A stretch of DNA of 64,000 bases, taken from the NCBI GenBank assembly GCA_003228685.1, contig QIFC01000117.1, positions 62,001-126,000 on the forward strand. The letters are read 5' to 3'. Each line of letters starts with the position of its first letter. Positions within the stretch are counted from its first letter, which is position 1. Below are positions 26,062-34,632 of this stretch, one piece after another. The notes under the pieces are model-generated. The model made no database searches, was not told the DNA's origin, and saw only the letters and a program-made list of their open reading frames with translations. The position numbers were made by a program, and so were the translations under genes. The DNA is from Chloroflexota bacterium. Lineage in GTDB: Bacteria; Chloroflexota; Dehalococcoidia; DSTF01; RBG-16-68-14.

Positions 26062-27777
26062 ATGAGTTCTGAAGTCCTGTACAGGAAGTGGCGCCCGCAC
26101 ACGTTCGCTGAACTGGCCGGACAGGAGGCCGTCTCCCGCACGCTCACGAACGCCGTGAAGTCGGGTAGGGTAGCGCACGCCTACTTGTTCTCGGGTCCAC
26201 GGGGCACCGGCAAGACCACCACGGGGCGACTCCTTGCCAAGGCAGTCAATTGCGCCAACCCTAATGACGGAGACCCGTGCGACGAATGCGAGAGCTGTCA
26301 GACGTACAAGGCGGGTCGCGCGCTCGACCTCGTCGAACTGGACGCCGCCAGCAACCGCGGCATCGATGAGATTCGCAGCCTGCGGGAGAAAGCGAAGTTC
26401 GCTCCAGCAGGAGGCCAGGACGCCCACAAGGTGTATCTCATTGACGAAGTCCACATGCTGACGGAACCGGCGTTCAACGCGCTTCTCAAGACGCTTGAGG
26501 AGCCGCCAGCACACGTCATCTTCGCGCTCGCCACCACCGAGGCGCATAAGGTGCCTTCGACGGTCGTCTCACGTTGCCAGCGTTTCGACTTCCGCCGCAT
26601 CTCCGTCAGCGACGTGAAGGGCAGGTTGCGCGTCGTCGCGGACGGCGAAGACTTCGATGTTCCTGACGACGCACTCGACAAGATCGCCCGCGTCGCGACG
26701 GGCAGCCTGCGCGACGCGATCAACTTGCTCGAGCAGATGGTCGACTCGTACGGTGCGAAGCTCACGCTGGAGAACGTGGTCGAGGGTCTTGGCGAGATCA
26801 TCGACGAGCGGAGCGGCGACCTTGCGGCGCACGCGCTGCGGGGCAACCTCAAGGAAGGGCTGGCGCTCATTTCGGAAGTTCGCGACGACGGCTGCGATCT
26901 GCGCCAGTTCCAGCGACAGGTGATCGCCTTCCTACGTGGGACGTTGCTCGCCAAGGCTGGGGTGGAACCTGAGGATGGATGGAGCGACAAGCAGAAGGAG
27001 GCCCGGCAGCAGCTCGTCGCTGGTCTGCCGCCGGACCGCATCCTGGCCACGCTGAAGGCGTTTGGCGAGGCGGATCTTCGCGCCGACCCGCTCTCACCGC
27101 TGCCGCTCGAACTGGCGCTGGCGAGTTGCGTTCTCATGCAGAACGCCGGCTCTACCCAAACGGCTGCCCCTGCTGCAAGCGCTCCTGCCCCGTCTCGGCC
27201 TCGGCCCGCGAAGCCGCAGGCGAAATCTCCGAGGCCAGCGCCCCCGAAGGCCAAGACGCCTCCCGTGCCCGCTCCAAAAGCAAGTCCTGCGAAGGCTGAC
27301 GAATCCAAGCCAGAGCCAGCGGAGACGAAGTCGTCGATCGCTTCGTCCGGTCCGGCCGACGACGCGCCTGAGTCCACGCCGGAGCCGGCGCCAACGTCCA
27401 ATGGCGCCTCAGACGCAGAGCCCGCGAGCGTGCAGCTAGAGGAAGCGCGAGCGAAGTGGCCGGACATCTATAAGCGCACGCGAGAGATACAGTATCGAGC
27501 AGGGGCGTTGCTCAATAGCGGCTGTGCTATTATCGATGCGTCTGATGACGAGGTCACGTTCGGCTTCAGGCACGCGATGCTGTTAGACCGCATGGAGGGC
27601 GACGGCGGCGAGAACCTAAGAGCCCTTCAGCAAGCTGTCGACGACGTGCTGGGCCCGGGCAGGACGGTAACGTGCGTACTGGACCACGACGTCGAGGCGC
27701 AGCGTACCAGCCGCGGGGGACATCTCGTGCGTGCCGTCGAGGAGCTTGGCGCTGAACCGCTTTCGCAGGACTCATAA
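26062..27777 (+). CDS. dnaX: DNA polymerase III subunit gamma/tau
   Basis: Clamp-loader AAA+ ATPase of the replicative polymerase. Walker A GPRGTGKTTT is at 45-54. A zinc module is formed by Cys64, 73, 76 and 79, and Walker B LIDEVHM lies near 125-131. Sensor motifs FALATTE and SRCQRF follow. A linker rich in Pro, Ala and Lys (about 365-455) leads to a C-terminal domain of about 115 residues. Length 571 fits a tau-type product; I see no frameshift heptamer. No good ribosome site precedes ATG 26062. Confidence 0.96.
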   Translation: MSSEVLYRKWRPHTFAELAGQEAVSRTLTNAVKSGRVAHAYLFSGPRGTGKTTTGRLLAKAVNCANPNDGDPCDECESCQTYKAGRALDLVELDAASNRGIDEIRSLREKAKFAPAGGQDAHKVYLIDEVHMLTEPAFNALLKTLEEPPAHVIFALATTEAHKVPSTVVSRCQRFDFRRISVSDVKGRLRVVADGEDFDVPDDALDKIARVATGSLRDAINLLEQMVDSYGAKLTLENVVEGLGEIIDERSGDLAAHALRGNLKEGLALISEVRDDGCDLRQFQRQVIAFLRGTLLAKAGVEPEDGWSDKQKEARQQLVAGLPPDRILATLKAFGEADLRADPLSPLPLELALASCVLMQNAGSTQTAAPAASAPAPSRPRPAKPQAKSPRPAPPKAKTPPVPAPKASPAKADESKPEPAETKSSIASSGPADDAPESTPEPAPTSNGASDAEPASVQLEEARAKWPDIYKRTREIQYRAGALLNSGCAIIDASDDEVTFGFRHAMLLDRMEGDGGENLRALQQAVDDVLGPGRTVTCVLDHDVEAQRTSRGGHLVRAVEELGAEPLSQDS

Positions 27778-27789
27778 GGAGGCTATTCC

Positions 27790-28101
27790 ATGGGCATGAA
27801 CAGAGACATGATGGCGAAGTTGCAGCAGATGCAGCAGACGGCGCTCAAGGCTCAGGAAGACCTCCACGCCCAGGTCGTCGAAGGCACCTCCGGCGGTGGG
27901 GCGGTCAAGATAGAGGTGACCGGTGGCTTGAACGTCGAGTCGCTCAAGATCGACCCGGAAGTCGTTGATGCGGATGATGTCGAGATGCTGGAAGACCTGG
28001 TCACCGCGGCCTTAAACGAAGCGCTCCAGAAGGTGCAGGGGCTGCAGACGCAGCAGCTATCCGGGCTCGCTGGCCAGTTCGGCATCAACCTTCCCAGCTA
28101 G
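27790..28101 (+). CDS. ybaB: nucleoid-associated protein, YbaB/EbfC family
   Basis: Small DNA-binding protein of 103 residues, usually encoded between dnaX and recR as here. A Met/Gln-rich N-terminal helix, the strand KIEVTGGLNVESLKIDPEVV and the C-terminal helix ending GINLPS match the family. AAGGAGG is a strong ribosome site before ATG 27790. Confidence 0.94.
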   Translation: MGMNRDMMAKLQQMQQTALKAQEDLHAQVVEGTSGGGAVKIEVTGGLNVESLKIDPEVVDADDVEMLEDLVTAALNEALQKVQGLQTQQLSGLAGQFGINLPS

Positions 28102-28110
28102 GCGCCATCC

Positions 28111-28740
28111 ATGAACCAGGCCCCTCGTCCCGCGGGTCGTTCCATATCGACGGCGGCGCCCGTCACTCGCCTTATCGAAGCGCTTCACAAGCTTCCCGGT
28201 ATCGGCCCCAAGAGCGCACAGCGGCTTACCTACTACCTCCTCCGCGCGTCGGCAGAGGAAGCCCGGACGCTGGCGCAGGCCGTCGTGGAGTTGAAGGAGA
28301 AGATCGTTCTCTGTTCGGTGTGCCAGAACGTAACTGAAGTCGATCCGTGTGGCATCTGCTCCGATACGCAGCGCGAACAGTCGACGATCTGCGTCGTCGA
28401 GGAGCCGCTCGACATCCTAGCCCTCGAACGCAGCCGCCAGTACGGTGGCCTCTATCATGTGCTCCACGGTGTCGTCTCACCCATGGACGGCGTCGGCCCG
28501 GAGGACCTCAAACTCGATGAACTCGTCGCACGGCTCAAGAACGGCAACGTGAGCGAAGTGATCATGGCGACGAACCCGAACCTCGAGGGTGAAGCCACCG
28601 CGATGTACGTGAGCCGGCTCCTCGGTCCAATGGGCATTCGCGTCACCCGCCTCGCTCGCGGGCTACCGACGGGCGCCGATCTAGAATACGCGGACGACAC
28701 CACGCTCGCCCGTGCCCTGGAACACCGCCAGGACGTTTAG
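28111..28740 (+). CDS. recR: recombination mediator RecR
   Basis: Part of the RecFOR system that loads RecA on gapped DNA. A helix-hairpin-helix (LPGIGPKSAQRL, about 28-40) is followed by a zinc finger with Cys68, 71, 80 and 83, then a Toprim domain (ICVVEEPLDILALE, YHVLHGVVSPMDG, and the C-terminal LARGLPTGADLEYADD). Length 209 is slightly over the usual 200 because of a 12-residue N-terminal tail. It sits nine bases after ybaB. Confidence 0.96.
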   Translation: MNQAPRPAGRSISTAAPVTRLIEALHKLPGIGPKSAQRLTYYLLRASAEEARTLAQAVVELKEKIVLCSVCQNVTEVDPCGICSDTQREQSTICVVEEPLDILALERSRQYGGLYHVLHGVVSPMDGVGPEDLKLDELVARLKNGNVSEVIMATNPNLEGEATAMYVSRLLGPMGIRVTRLARGLPTGADLEYADDTTLARALEHRQDV

Positions 28741-28747
28741 CATGCGG

Positions 28748-28753
28748 TATAAT
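28748..28753 (+). promoter_or_regulatory. consensus -10 box downstream of recR
   Basis: A perfect TATAAT lies just after the recR stop. No matching -35 box is seen at 16-18 bases. It would drive a short transcript across the small open frame at 28772. Confidence 0.4.
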
Positions 28754-28771
28754 AGTTACCGGATCAGAGAC

Positions 28772-28945
28772 ATGTACTTGAGAACAAGCCAAAATCAGCA
28801 AGAGAGGCCTAGGCCCGAGCCTGTTCGCCGTCCCACGCCAACAGAGGCTCGGCCTGGCTCTTCCCCTGGCGCGCCGCCAGCATTGGCGCCGCCGCCGCCG
28901 GCTAGGCCAGCGACAGTGGAAAAGGGCTTGGGACCGAAGAAATAG
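28772..28945 (+). CDS. small proline-rich basic peptide (uncertain)
   Basis: A 57-codon frame, MYLRTSQNQQERPRPEPVRR and onward, with PPALAPPPPARPAT and ending in KGLGPKK. It follows a perfect TATAAT box and is the only open frame between recR and the convergent membrane gene. There is no clear ribosome site and the composition is low complexity, so it may not be real. Confidence 0.3.
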   Translation: MYLRTSQNQQERPRPEPVRRPTPTEARPGSSPGAPPALAPPPPARPATVEKGLGPKK

Positions 28946-28958
28946 TGAGTCGTGCCGG

Positions 28959-29471
28959 TCACGCAATGGTCAGCACGACTGCGGTGGCTGCAATTACCAG
29001 TTCCAGTCCGAGCAAGCCAAAGCCAATATTCGCACGAAACTTCTTCGACCCGTACTCGATTCTGTTCAGCCTTAATGACTCGATGAACGTTTCAACTGCC
29101 CACCAGTAGAGGATGTTCTCATGGTCGCGGTACTTCTCCGCTTCGTCCCAAGCTTCTTGCGCTCCCAGACCTGTGTTGAAATCTCCGCCCCGGACCGCAA
29201 AGGCAAGAAATCCTAACGACAGGACATAGAGACCTCCTCCACCCGCGAGGAAGACGAACGCTGGACGAGAGATATCGGCACTTTCCTGGCCAAACCTAAT
29301 TCCGAACGCAGCCAGTAGAATTGCCACTATTGCCGTTGACAACGATATACCGACTGCCAAGGCCTGATTGAGTGAATCAAATGAGGATAACTGAGCAGAG
29401 AGTTCGAACTTGGCTAGATCGTAACTTAGAGTTGGATCCGCCTCTGGGAATGGTCGTCTTTCGCTACTCAA
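28959..29471 (-). CDS. small membrane protein of unknown function
   Basis: About 170 residues with two central membrane helices (LAVGISLSTAIVAILLAAFGI and VFLAGGGGLYVLSLGFLAFAV), a cytoplasmic helical segment with EAEKYRDHEN, and a C-terminal helix (FGLLGLELVIAATAVVLTIA). The longer frame overlaps recO on the other strand; I place the start at TTG 29471, eight bases after AAGG. GC appears lower than in neighbouring genes. It interrupts the recR/recO neighbourhood and may have been acquired by transfer. I do not recognise the family. Confidence 0.55.
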   Translation of the reverse strand: MSSERRPFPEADPTLSYDLAKFELSAQLSSFDSLNQALAVGISLSTAIVAILLAAFGIRFGQESADISRPAFVFLAGGGGLYVLSLGFLAFAVRGGDFNTGLGAQEAWDEAEKYRDHENILYWWAVETFIESLRLNRIEYGSKKFRANIGFGLLGLELVIAATAVVLTIA

Positions 29472-29504
29472 GTACTCCGCCTTCTTTACTGAGGTCAGTC
29501 TAGC

Positions 29505-30299
29505 ATGCCGAGACCCCCACGTGTCTATAAGTCCCCGGCCATCGTCCTGCGACAGCGCAAGCTGGGTGAGACCGACAAGATCATCACGCTCTACACAGCC
29601 GACCATGGCAAGGTGGACGCTGTGGCCAAGGGCGTGCGCAGAGTGAAGAGCCGCCTCGCCGGCAACGTCGAGCCACTCAGCCACGGTTCATTCCTGCTTG
29701 CTCGCGGGCGCAACCTTGACATCGTCACGCAGGTGCAGTCAATCGAATCGTTCCAGCCTTTGCACGACGACCTAGGCCGCCTCAGCCACGCGCTATACGC
29801 GGCGGAGTTGCTGGACCGGGCCACGGAAGAGCGGTCAGAGAACTTCGCGCTCTACCGGCTGCTGCTGGACACGCTGCGACGGCTGGCAGAGCGAGATGAT
29901 TTGGAACGCGTGCTCCGCTACTACGAGATGGCAGTACTTGGGCAACTGGGCTACAGGCCTGAACTCCAGCGCTGCGTTGTGTGTGCCGCGGAGCTGGCAC
30001 GGGGAGAGGTCGTGCGCTGGGCCGCGAACCTCGGTGGCGTCGTCTGCTCGAGTTGCAAGCCGCAAAACACCGTCCTCAGCACGCTGTCGCCCACAACCCT
30101 GAACGCTCTGCGAGTGCTCCAGAGCGAGAAATTTCAAGACGTGGCGGACCTGGACCTGGATCACGACACAGCGGTGGCTCTCGAACATCTCCTCCGCGAG
30201 GCGATCCACTACGCGTTGGACCAGGACGTTCGCTCCGCTGCATTCCTCGACGAGGTTCGTAGGCGTCCGCGAACGCACCGCCCCGCTGGTATCCAGTAG
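29505..30299 (+). CDS. recO: DNA repair protein RecO
   Basis: RecFOR component that anneals SSB-coated DNA and helps load RecA. An N-terminal OB fold (AIVLRQRKLGETDKIITLYTADHG, then KGVRRVKSRLAGNVEPLSHG) precedes a helical domain with a zinc knuckle formed by Cys157, Cys160, Cys181 and Cys184. Length 264 is typical. Separated from recR by the membrane gene on the other strand. Confidence 0.93.
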   Translation: MPRPPRVYKSPAIVLRQRKLGETDKIITLYTADHGKVDAVAKGVRRVKSRLAGNVEPLSHGSFLLARGRNLDIVTQVQSIESFQPLHDDLGRLSHALYAAELLDRATEERSENFALYRLLLDTLRRLAERDDLERVLRYYEMAVLGQLGYRPELQRCVVCAAELARGEVVRWAANLGGVVCSSCKPQNTVLSTLSPTTLNALRVLQSEKFQDVADLDLDHDTAVALEHLLREAIHYALDQDVRSAAFLDEVRRRPRTHRPAGIQ

Positions 30300-30309
30300 C
30301 GCCCGAGGC

Positions 30310-30315
30310 TATACT
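30310..30315 (+). promoter_or_regulatory. -10 box immediately before the zinc-ribbon gene
   Basis: TATACT ends only eight bases before the ATG at 30324, and there is no ribosome site between them. Transcription would begin at or next to the start codon, so a leaderless mRNA is expected. Confidence 0.5.
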
Positions 30316-30323
30316 AAGCGCCT

Positions 30324-30734
30324 ATGCCGCTGTACGAGTACTTCTGCGACCCATGTGAGGGGATCTTCGAGGCGCTGCGTCCCATCCGGGAGGCGTCGGA
30401 CCCCGTGCCGTGTCCCGTCTGCGAGCGAGATGGCCGCCGGATTATGCCGACCAGCTTCGCGGCCTTCACGTACCGGGACGGCTACCCACGCAAGCTGCCG
30501 GATAAGGGCACGTACTGGCATCTTGGTAAAGAGGTGAAGCAACGTGTTACGGGTGGCATGAAGCCATTCCAGCACCCTGAAATCAACAAGCCCAAACCCG
30601 CCCGGCGGAAGAGTAAGGGCGAGATCACTGTCGAGAAGGAAAAAGCGAGCCTTCGCGAGAAGGAGCGCAAGAAAATGCTTTCCTCCGGCGTGCGGCCATC
30701 CGCGCGTCATCTCCCCAAATCACTGCGCAAGTAG
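30324..30734 (+). CDS. FmdB-like zinc-ribbon protein
   Basis: The N-terminal MPLYEYFCDPCEGIFE and CPVCE supply a CxxC...CxxC zinc ribbon of the FmdB/CxxC_CXXC_SSSS regulatory-protein type. A long basic tail of about 80 residues is rich in Lys and Arg, suggesting nucleic acid or ribosome contact. 136 residues. A second protein of this kind is encoded convergently at 30782-31063. Confidence 0.8.
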   Translation: MPLYEYFCDPCEGIFEALRPIREASDPVPCPVCERDGRRIMPTSFAAFTYRDGYPRKLPDKGTYWHLGKEVKQRVTGGMKPFQHPEINKPKPARRKSKGEITVEKEKASLREKERKKMLSSGVRPSARHLPKSLRK

Positions 30735-30781
30735 TAAAGACCGGCAGACGTCAAGCTGTCTGTTGTGGGGGGCAGGGTCTG

Positions 30782-31063
30782 TCAGACCTTGTCGCGTTTT
30801 GGGATCGGTTCGTCTAGACGATACTTCTTGACTAGGTTTTCGAATGCGAGGTCCGGGCTGGCGGCGTCGATCATCTTGTCGTACTTCGGATCGAGTTGAT
30901 CGAGCTTGGTCACAAGCGACAGGTGCATCGCGAAGCTGCTCATCACGCGGTGGATGTCCGCTCCTCCGCACTCGGGGCAGGCGGGCTCATCCTTGCTAAC
31001 GTTGCGCACATACCTGCTCACAACCTTCTCGCAATTCATGCAGGCGTATTCGTAGATGGGCAT
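30782..31063 (-). CDS. FmdB-like zinc-ribbon protein (second copy type)
   Basis: A 93-residue protein starting MPIYEYACMNCEKVVSRYV with a second pair CPECG, the FmdB-type zinc ribbon. The tail ends DEPIPKRDKV. ATG 31063 follows GGAG with seven bases between; the longer frame overlaps the upstream gene. Last gene of the rsmI-metG-tatD-prenyl synthase run. Function unknown, probably regulatory. Confidence 0.8.
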   Translation of the reverse strand: MPIYEYACMNCEKVVSRYVRNVSKDEPACPECGGADIHRVMSSFAMHLSLVTKLDQLDPKYDKMIDAASPDLAFENLVKKYRLDEPIPKRDKV

Positions 31064-31076
31064 CAGCGGGCTCCAG

Positions 31077-32045
31077 TTATGAGCGACGCTCCAGCACGTG
31101 CTCGGCAATGTCCGCGAGAGCGATTCTATCAGCCGAATCGGGCAGCACGCTGAGCGCATCGATAGCCCGCTTGATGAAATCGTCGGCCACGCGCTGCGAC
31201 TCGTCAAGAATGTCAGAATTCTGGACCATGTCGATTGCCTTGGCCAGGTGCTCGCTCTTGTTGTCCCCCTCGCCGAAGAAGCGCTTCACAGGGTTGTCGT
31301 CAGGGTTGCGCTCCATAAGCAGCAGCGCAGGCAGTGTGATCGTGCCTTCCATCAGGTCGCTACCGGTCGGCTTCCCCATTTCTTCCTCATCGCCTTTGAA
31401 GTCCAGGATGTCGTCGACAATTTGGAACGCCATGCCAACGTTCTCGCCGTAGTCTCGCAGTGCGTCGACCCAAGCTTCCGGAGAGTTGGCTACCAGCGCG
31501 CCGCCCTCCCCGGACGCCGCGAACAGCGATGCGGTCTTGCCGGCGATGCGATGGAAGTACTGCAGGGTGTCTTGGCCGTATTCGTAGGCGCTCATGTCCT
31601 GGGTCAGTTCGCCGGACGCCATCGCCATCAGCGTCTTCGAGAAGAGCTTCACCACCTCAATGCTCTCGGTACGGCAGATCAACTCCGCGGAGTGGGCGAA
31701 CATGTAGTCGCCAAGCATGACGGCGGCCGCATTATGTTGTTTCGAGTTGGTTGTCGGCCTGCCTCGTCTCGTATCCGATTCGTCGATCACGTCGTCGTGT
31801 ACAAGCGTGGCTGTATGTAACAGCTCGATCGAAGCTGCAAGTGCCACCAGCGCCTCAGGGCGATGCTCGCCGAAGCGGCCTGCTAGCAGCGCGATCGTCG
31901 GGCGTAGGCGCTTGCCCGTCGCTGAAAGCACGTGCTCGAGCATCTTCCGTACCTGCGGGATATCGGAGCGCGTGACAGCGTCTAGTGCCGCCTCGACCTC
32001 AGCAAGTTCGCTCTGGACGGGTGCGTGGATGGAGGCAACGCTCAC
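31077..32045 (-). CDS. polyprenyl (all-trans) diphosphate synthase
   Basis: Adds isopentenyl units to an allylic diphosphate; chain length is probably for quinone side chains or lipid carriers. The two aspartate-rich motifs are DDVIDESD (84-91) and DDILDFKGD (211-219). GKRLRP near 44-49 and GGAL near 181 also fit IspB/HepT-type enzymes. 322 residues. Its start overlaps tatD by four bases. The small residues ahead of the first motif favour a medium or long chain, but length cannot be read from sequence alone. Confidence 0.9.
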   Translation of the reverse strand: MSVASIHAPVQSELAEVEAALDAVTRSDIPQVRKMLEHVLSATGKRLRPTIALLAGRFGEHRPEALVALAASIELLHTATLVHDDVIDESDTRRGRPTTNSKQHNAAAVMLGDYMFAHSAELICRTESIEVVKLFSKTLMAMASGELTQDMSAYEYGQDTLQYFHRIAGKTASLFAASGEGGALVANSPEAWVDALRDYGENVGMAFQIVDDILDFKGDEEEMGKPTGSDLMEGTITLPALLLMERNPDDNPVKRFFGEGDNKSEHLAKAIDMVQNSDILDESQRVADDFIKRAIDALSVLPDSADRIALADIAEHVLERRS

Positions 32046-32899
32046 TGCGCGCCCCGCTCTTCCATCGCGCCTGCGCGTTCGAGCGGCGGCTGAGCCGTGT
32101 CTGTGATGCCGAGCAGCCGAAACGCGTTCGCCGTAGTCGTCTCGGCAACGCGTTCGATCTTCTCACTGCGTAGCTGCGCGATCTTCAAAACAGCTTCCTC
32201 AAGATACGCCGGCTCGTTTCGCTGGCCTCTGCGTGATTGCGGTGGCCCGTATGGGCTGTCCGTCTCTACAAGTAACACATCCAGCGGCAGTTCCGCTGCT
32301 ACTTCGGCGAGCGTGCCTGCGTTCGGGTAGGTCACAGAACAGTGGATCGAGATGAAAAAACCCAGATTGCCATAACGTCTGGCGAGTTCGAGACCGCCGT
32401 CGAAGTAGTGCATCACGCCAAGTCGCCGGCCGTCCGGCAGCCGGCCACCCATGCGTCGCGACCAGGCTTCGACGAACGGAAGCAGGGCTTGATGCGCTTC
32501 GCGGCCATGAAGCGCGACCGGCTTGCTCACGTCGCCGGCCAGTTCGAGTTGCCGGTTGAGGACTTCGATTTGCACATCATGCGGCGAGAGGTTCCGATAG
32601 AAATCGAGGCCGATCTCTCCGACAATAGCTACGTGCGGATCTTCCGCGAGCTTGGCAAGCTTGTCGAGCGATGCCTCGTCCATATCCTTCGCATCGTGGG
32701 GGTGGCAGCCCGCCGCCGCGTAGATGTCAGGCTCCGTTGCAGCAAGCTCGATTGCGCTCATCGACGATGTCACGTCTGTTCCGAGCACGAGCTGTCCAAC
32801 GAGCCCTGCGTCTCTAGCGCGGCGAATGACGCCTTCGCGGTCGCCGTCGAACTGCGACATCTGGATATGCGAATGGCTATCAAACAGACGCGTCGTCAT
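32042..32899 (-). CDS. tatD: TatD-family metal-dependent hydrolase
   Basis: Metal-dependent DNase of the amidohydrolase superfamily, 285 residues. Metal ligands are visible in FDSHSHIQ near the N-terminus, GEIGLDFYR, HGREAH, MHYFDGG and LLVETDSPY. It lies between metG and the prenyl synthase gene with four-base overlaps on both sides; metG-tatD adjacency is common in bacteria. Confidence 0.93.
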   Translation of the reverse strand: MTTRLFDSHSHIQMSQFDGDREGVIRRARDAGLVGQLVLGTDVTSSMSAIELAATEPDIYAAAGCHPHDAKDMDEASLDKLAKLAEDPHVAIVGEIGLDFYRNLSPHDVQIEVLNRQLELAGDVSKPVALHGREAHQALLPFVEAWSRRMGGRLPDGRRLGVMHYFDGGLELARRYGNLGFFISIHCSVTYPNAGTLAEVAAELPLDVLLVETDSPYGPPQSRRGQRNEPAYLEEAVLKIAQLRSEKIERVAETTTANAFRLLGITDTAQPPLERAGAMEERGAQ

Positions 32900-34578
32900 G
32901 ATGCCAGCCGTACCTCTTCCTGCTCCGCGACCTCCGCCTCCAGCTTAACGAACAGCGGCTGCGGTTCGCGCAACTCCTGTCCAGGCGCCGGCCGGACGAG
33001 ACCCCAACCGTCATCGGAGATCGGCGTGTCGAAACCCAAGTAGGCGTGCAAACGCTCGGTGCTGAAAGGTAGGTAAGGGGAGACCGCGATCTTCAGTCCG
33101 TTGATTGCGCAGATCGCCGTGTAGAGGCTCCGCGCCGCGGACGGCATATCATCCTTCAACGCCTTCCAAGGCGCGGTCTCGTCCAAGAAGCGGTTCGTCT
33201 CCTGAGCGAGGCTCAACGCGGTCGAGAGACCCGACCGGAAGTTGCACTTGCCGATCTGCTCATCGACCGCGGTCAGGCCGTCCTCGATGTCCTTGAGGAG
33301 GCGCTCGCAGCGCTCGTCCAGTTCCCCCGGCTCCGGTACCTGGCCATCGAAATTCCGATACGTCAGCGTCAGCACGCGGTGCACCAGGTTTCCCCACGTC
33401 GCGACAAGCTCATTGTTGTTGCGAGCAACGAAGTCCTTCCAAGTGAAGTCGGAGTCGGAAGTTTCTGGCATCGTTGCGCACAGGTAGTACCGTAACTGGT
33501 CTGGGTCGTAACGGTCGATCAGATCGTTGATCCAGATCGCCTGGTTCCGGCTGGTTGATGCCTTGCGCCCGCCTAGGTTGTTGAAGTGGTTAGCTGGCAC
33601 GTCGTAGGCCAGGTTCAGGGGCTTGCCGTCTGCCTCGCCGTATGACATCAGCGACATGGGCCAGCTCATGGTGTGGAAGAAGATGTTGTCCTTCCCGAGG
33701 AAATAGTAGCTGCGGCATTCGGAGTCCTGCCAGAACTCGCGCCAAAGCTCTGGATCGCCTTGTTGCTGCGCCCACTCCTTTGCTGCGGAGAGATAGCCAA
33801 TCACGTTCTCAAACCAGACGTAGATGCGCTTTTCCGGGCCCATGTCATCCGTCGGTACCGGGTGGCCCCACTCGAGGTCGCGCGTGATTGCCCGGTCCTT
33901 GAGGCCCTCGTTCAGGAACCCCAGTGTGAAGCTGGATACGTAGGGACGCCAGTGCTCTTGCTTCGACACCCAGTCTTTGAGCTTCTCGTTGTAGGCGCTC
34001 AGCCGCAGGAAGTAGTGCTCGGACTCGCGAGGCTCTGGAGTCGTGCCACAGAGTTTACAGCGGGAGTCGATGAGATCGATGGCGTCCATGCTGCGATGAC
34101 AGCTCTCGCACTCGTCGCCGCGGGCCTCTTCATAGCCACAATTGGGACAGGTGCCTTCCACGTAACGGTCGGGGAGGAAGCGTTCATCCTTGGGGCAGTA
34201 AGGAAGGAGCATCGTGTCCTTGTAGATGTCGCCGTTCTCTCGCAGACGCAGAAAGATGTCGTGGACCACCTCGCGATGGTTCTCAGTTCCAGTCGTCGTA
34301 AAGAGGTCCATCGTGATGCCCAGCCAGTCCAGCGAGCGAACGAAGCTCTGATGGTATTCGTCAACGATCTCTTGCGGCGTGCGGCCTTCCTGTTCGGCTC
34401 GCACAGTCACAGGCGTACCGTGTTGATCGCTACCCGAAACCATAAGTACGCGATCGCCGCGTTGGCGGTGGAATCTGGCGAAGACGTCGGCCGGCAGGAA
34501 GCTTCCGACCATCTGGCCTTGATGTAGATGGCCGTTGGCGTATGGCCACGCGACGCCGATGAAGATGGTTTCGTTCAT
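32896..34578 (-). CDS. metG: methionyl-tRNA synthetase
   Basis: Charges initiator and elongator tRNA-Met. From ATG 34578 the protein has 560 residues: Rossmann core with PYANGHLHQGQ at about 12-22, zinc knuckles (CPNCGYEE, CESC, CKLCG), SGSDQHGTPV, and an anticodon-binding domain from about residue 400. The class I HIGH signature reads HQGQ and the KMSKS loop reads KASTSRN near 338, both unusual. No C-terminal tRNA-binding EMAP domain. It overlaps tatD by four bases and lies 54 bases after rsmI. Confidence 0.93.
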   Translation of the reverse strand: MNETIFIGVAWPYANGHLHQGQMVGSFLPADVFARFHRQRGDRVLMVSGSDQHGTPVTVRAEQEGRTPQEIVDEYHQSFVRSLDWLGITMDLFTTTGTENHREVVHDIFLRLRENGDIYKDTMLLPYCPKDERFLPDRYVEGTCPNCGYEEARGDECESCHRSMDAIDLIDSRCKLCGTTPEPRESEHYFLRLSAYNEKLKDWVSKQEHWRPYVSSFTLGFLNEGLKDRAITRDLEWGHPVPTDDMGPEKRIYVWFENVIGYLSAAKEWAQQQGDPELWREFWQDSECRSYYFLGKDNIFFHTMSWPMSLMSYGEADGKPLNLAYDVPANHFNNLGGRKASTSRNQAIWINDLIDRYDPDQLRYYLCATMPETSDSDFTWKDFVARNNNELVATWGNLVHRVLTLTYRNFDGQVPEPGELDERCERLLKDIEDGLTAVDEQIGKCNFRSGLSTALSLAQETNRFLDETAPWKALKDDMPSAARSLYTAICAINGLKIAVSPYLPFSTERLHAYLGFDTPISDDGWGLVRPAPGQELREPQPLFVKLEAEVAEQEEVRLAS

Positions 34579-34632
34579 GGTCAAATAGCGCGGTAATTCT
34601 ACCACGGTGCCCACCGGCGAGACAGAAGTGTG

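Noticed and set aside
26298-27467. 389-codon open frame antisense to dnaX
   Set aside because: Mirrors the dnaX Pro/Ala linker and shows Ser/Gly-rich low-complexity translation only.
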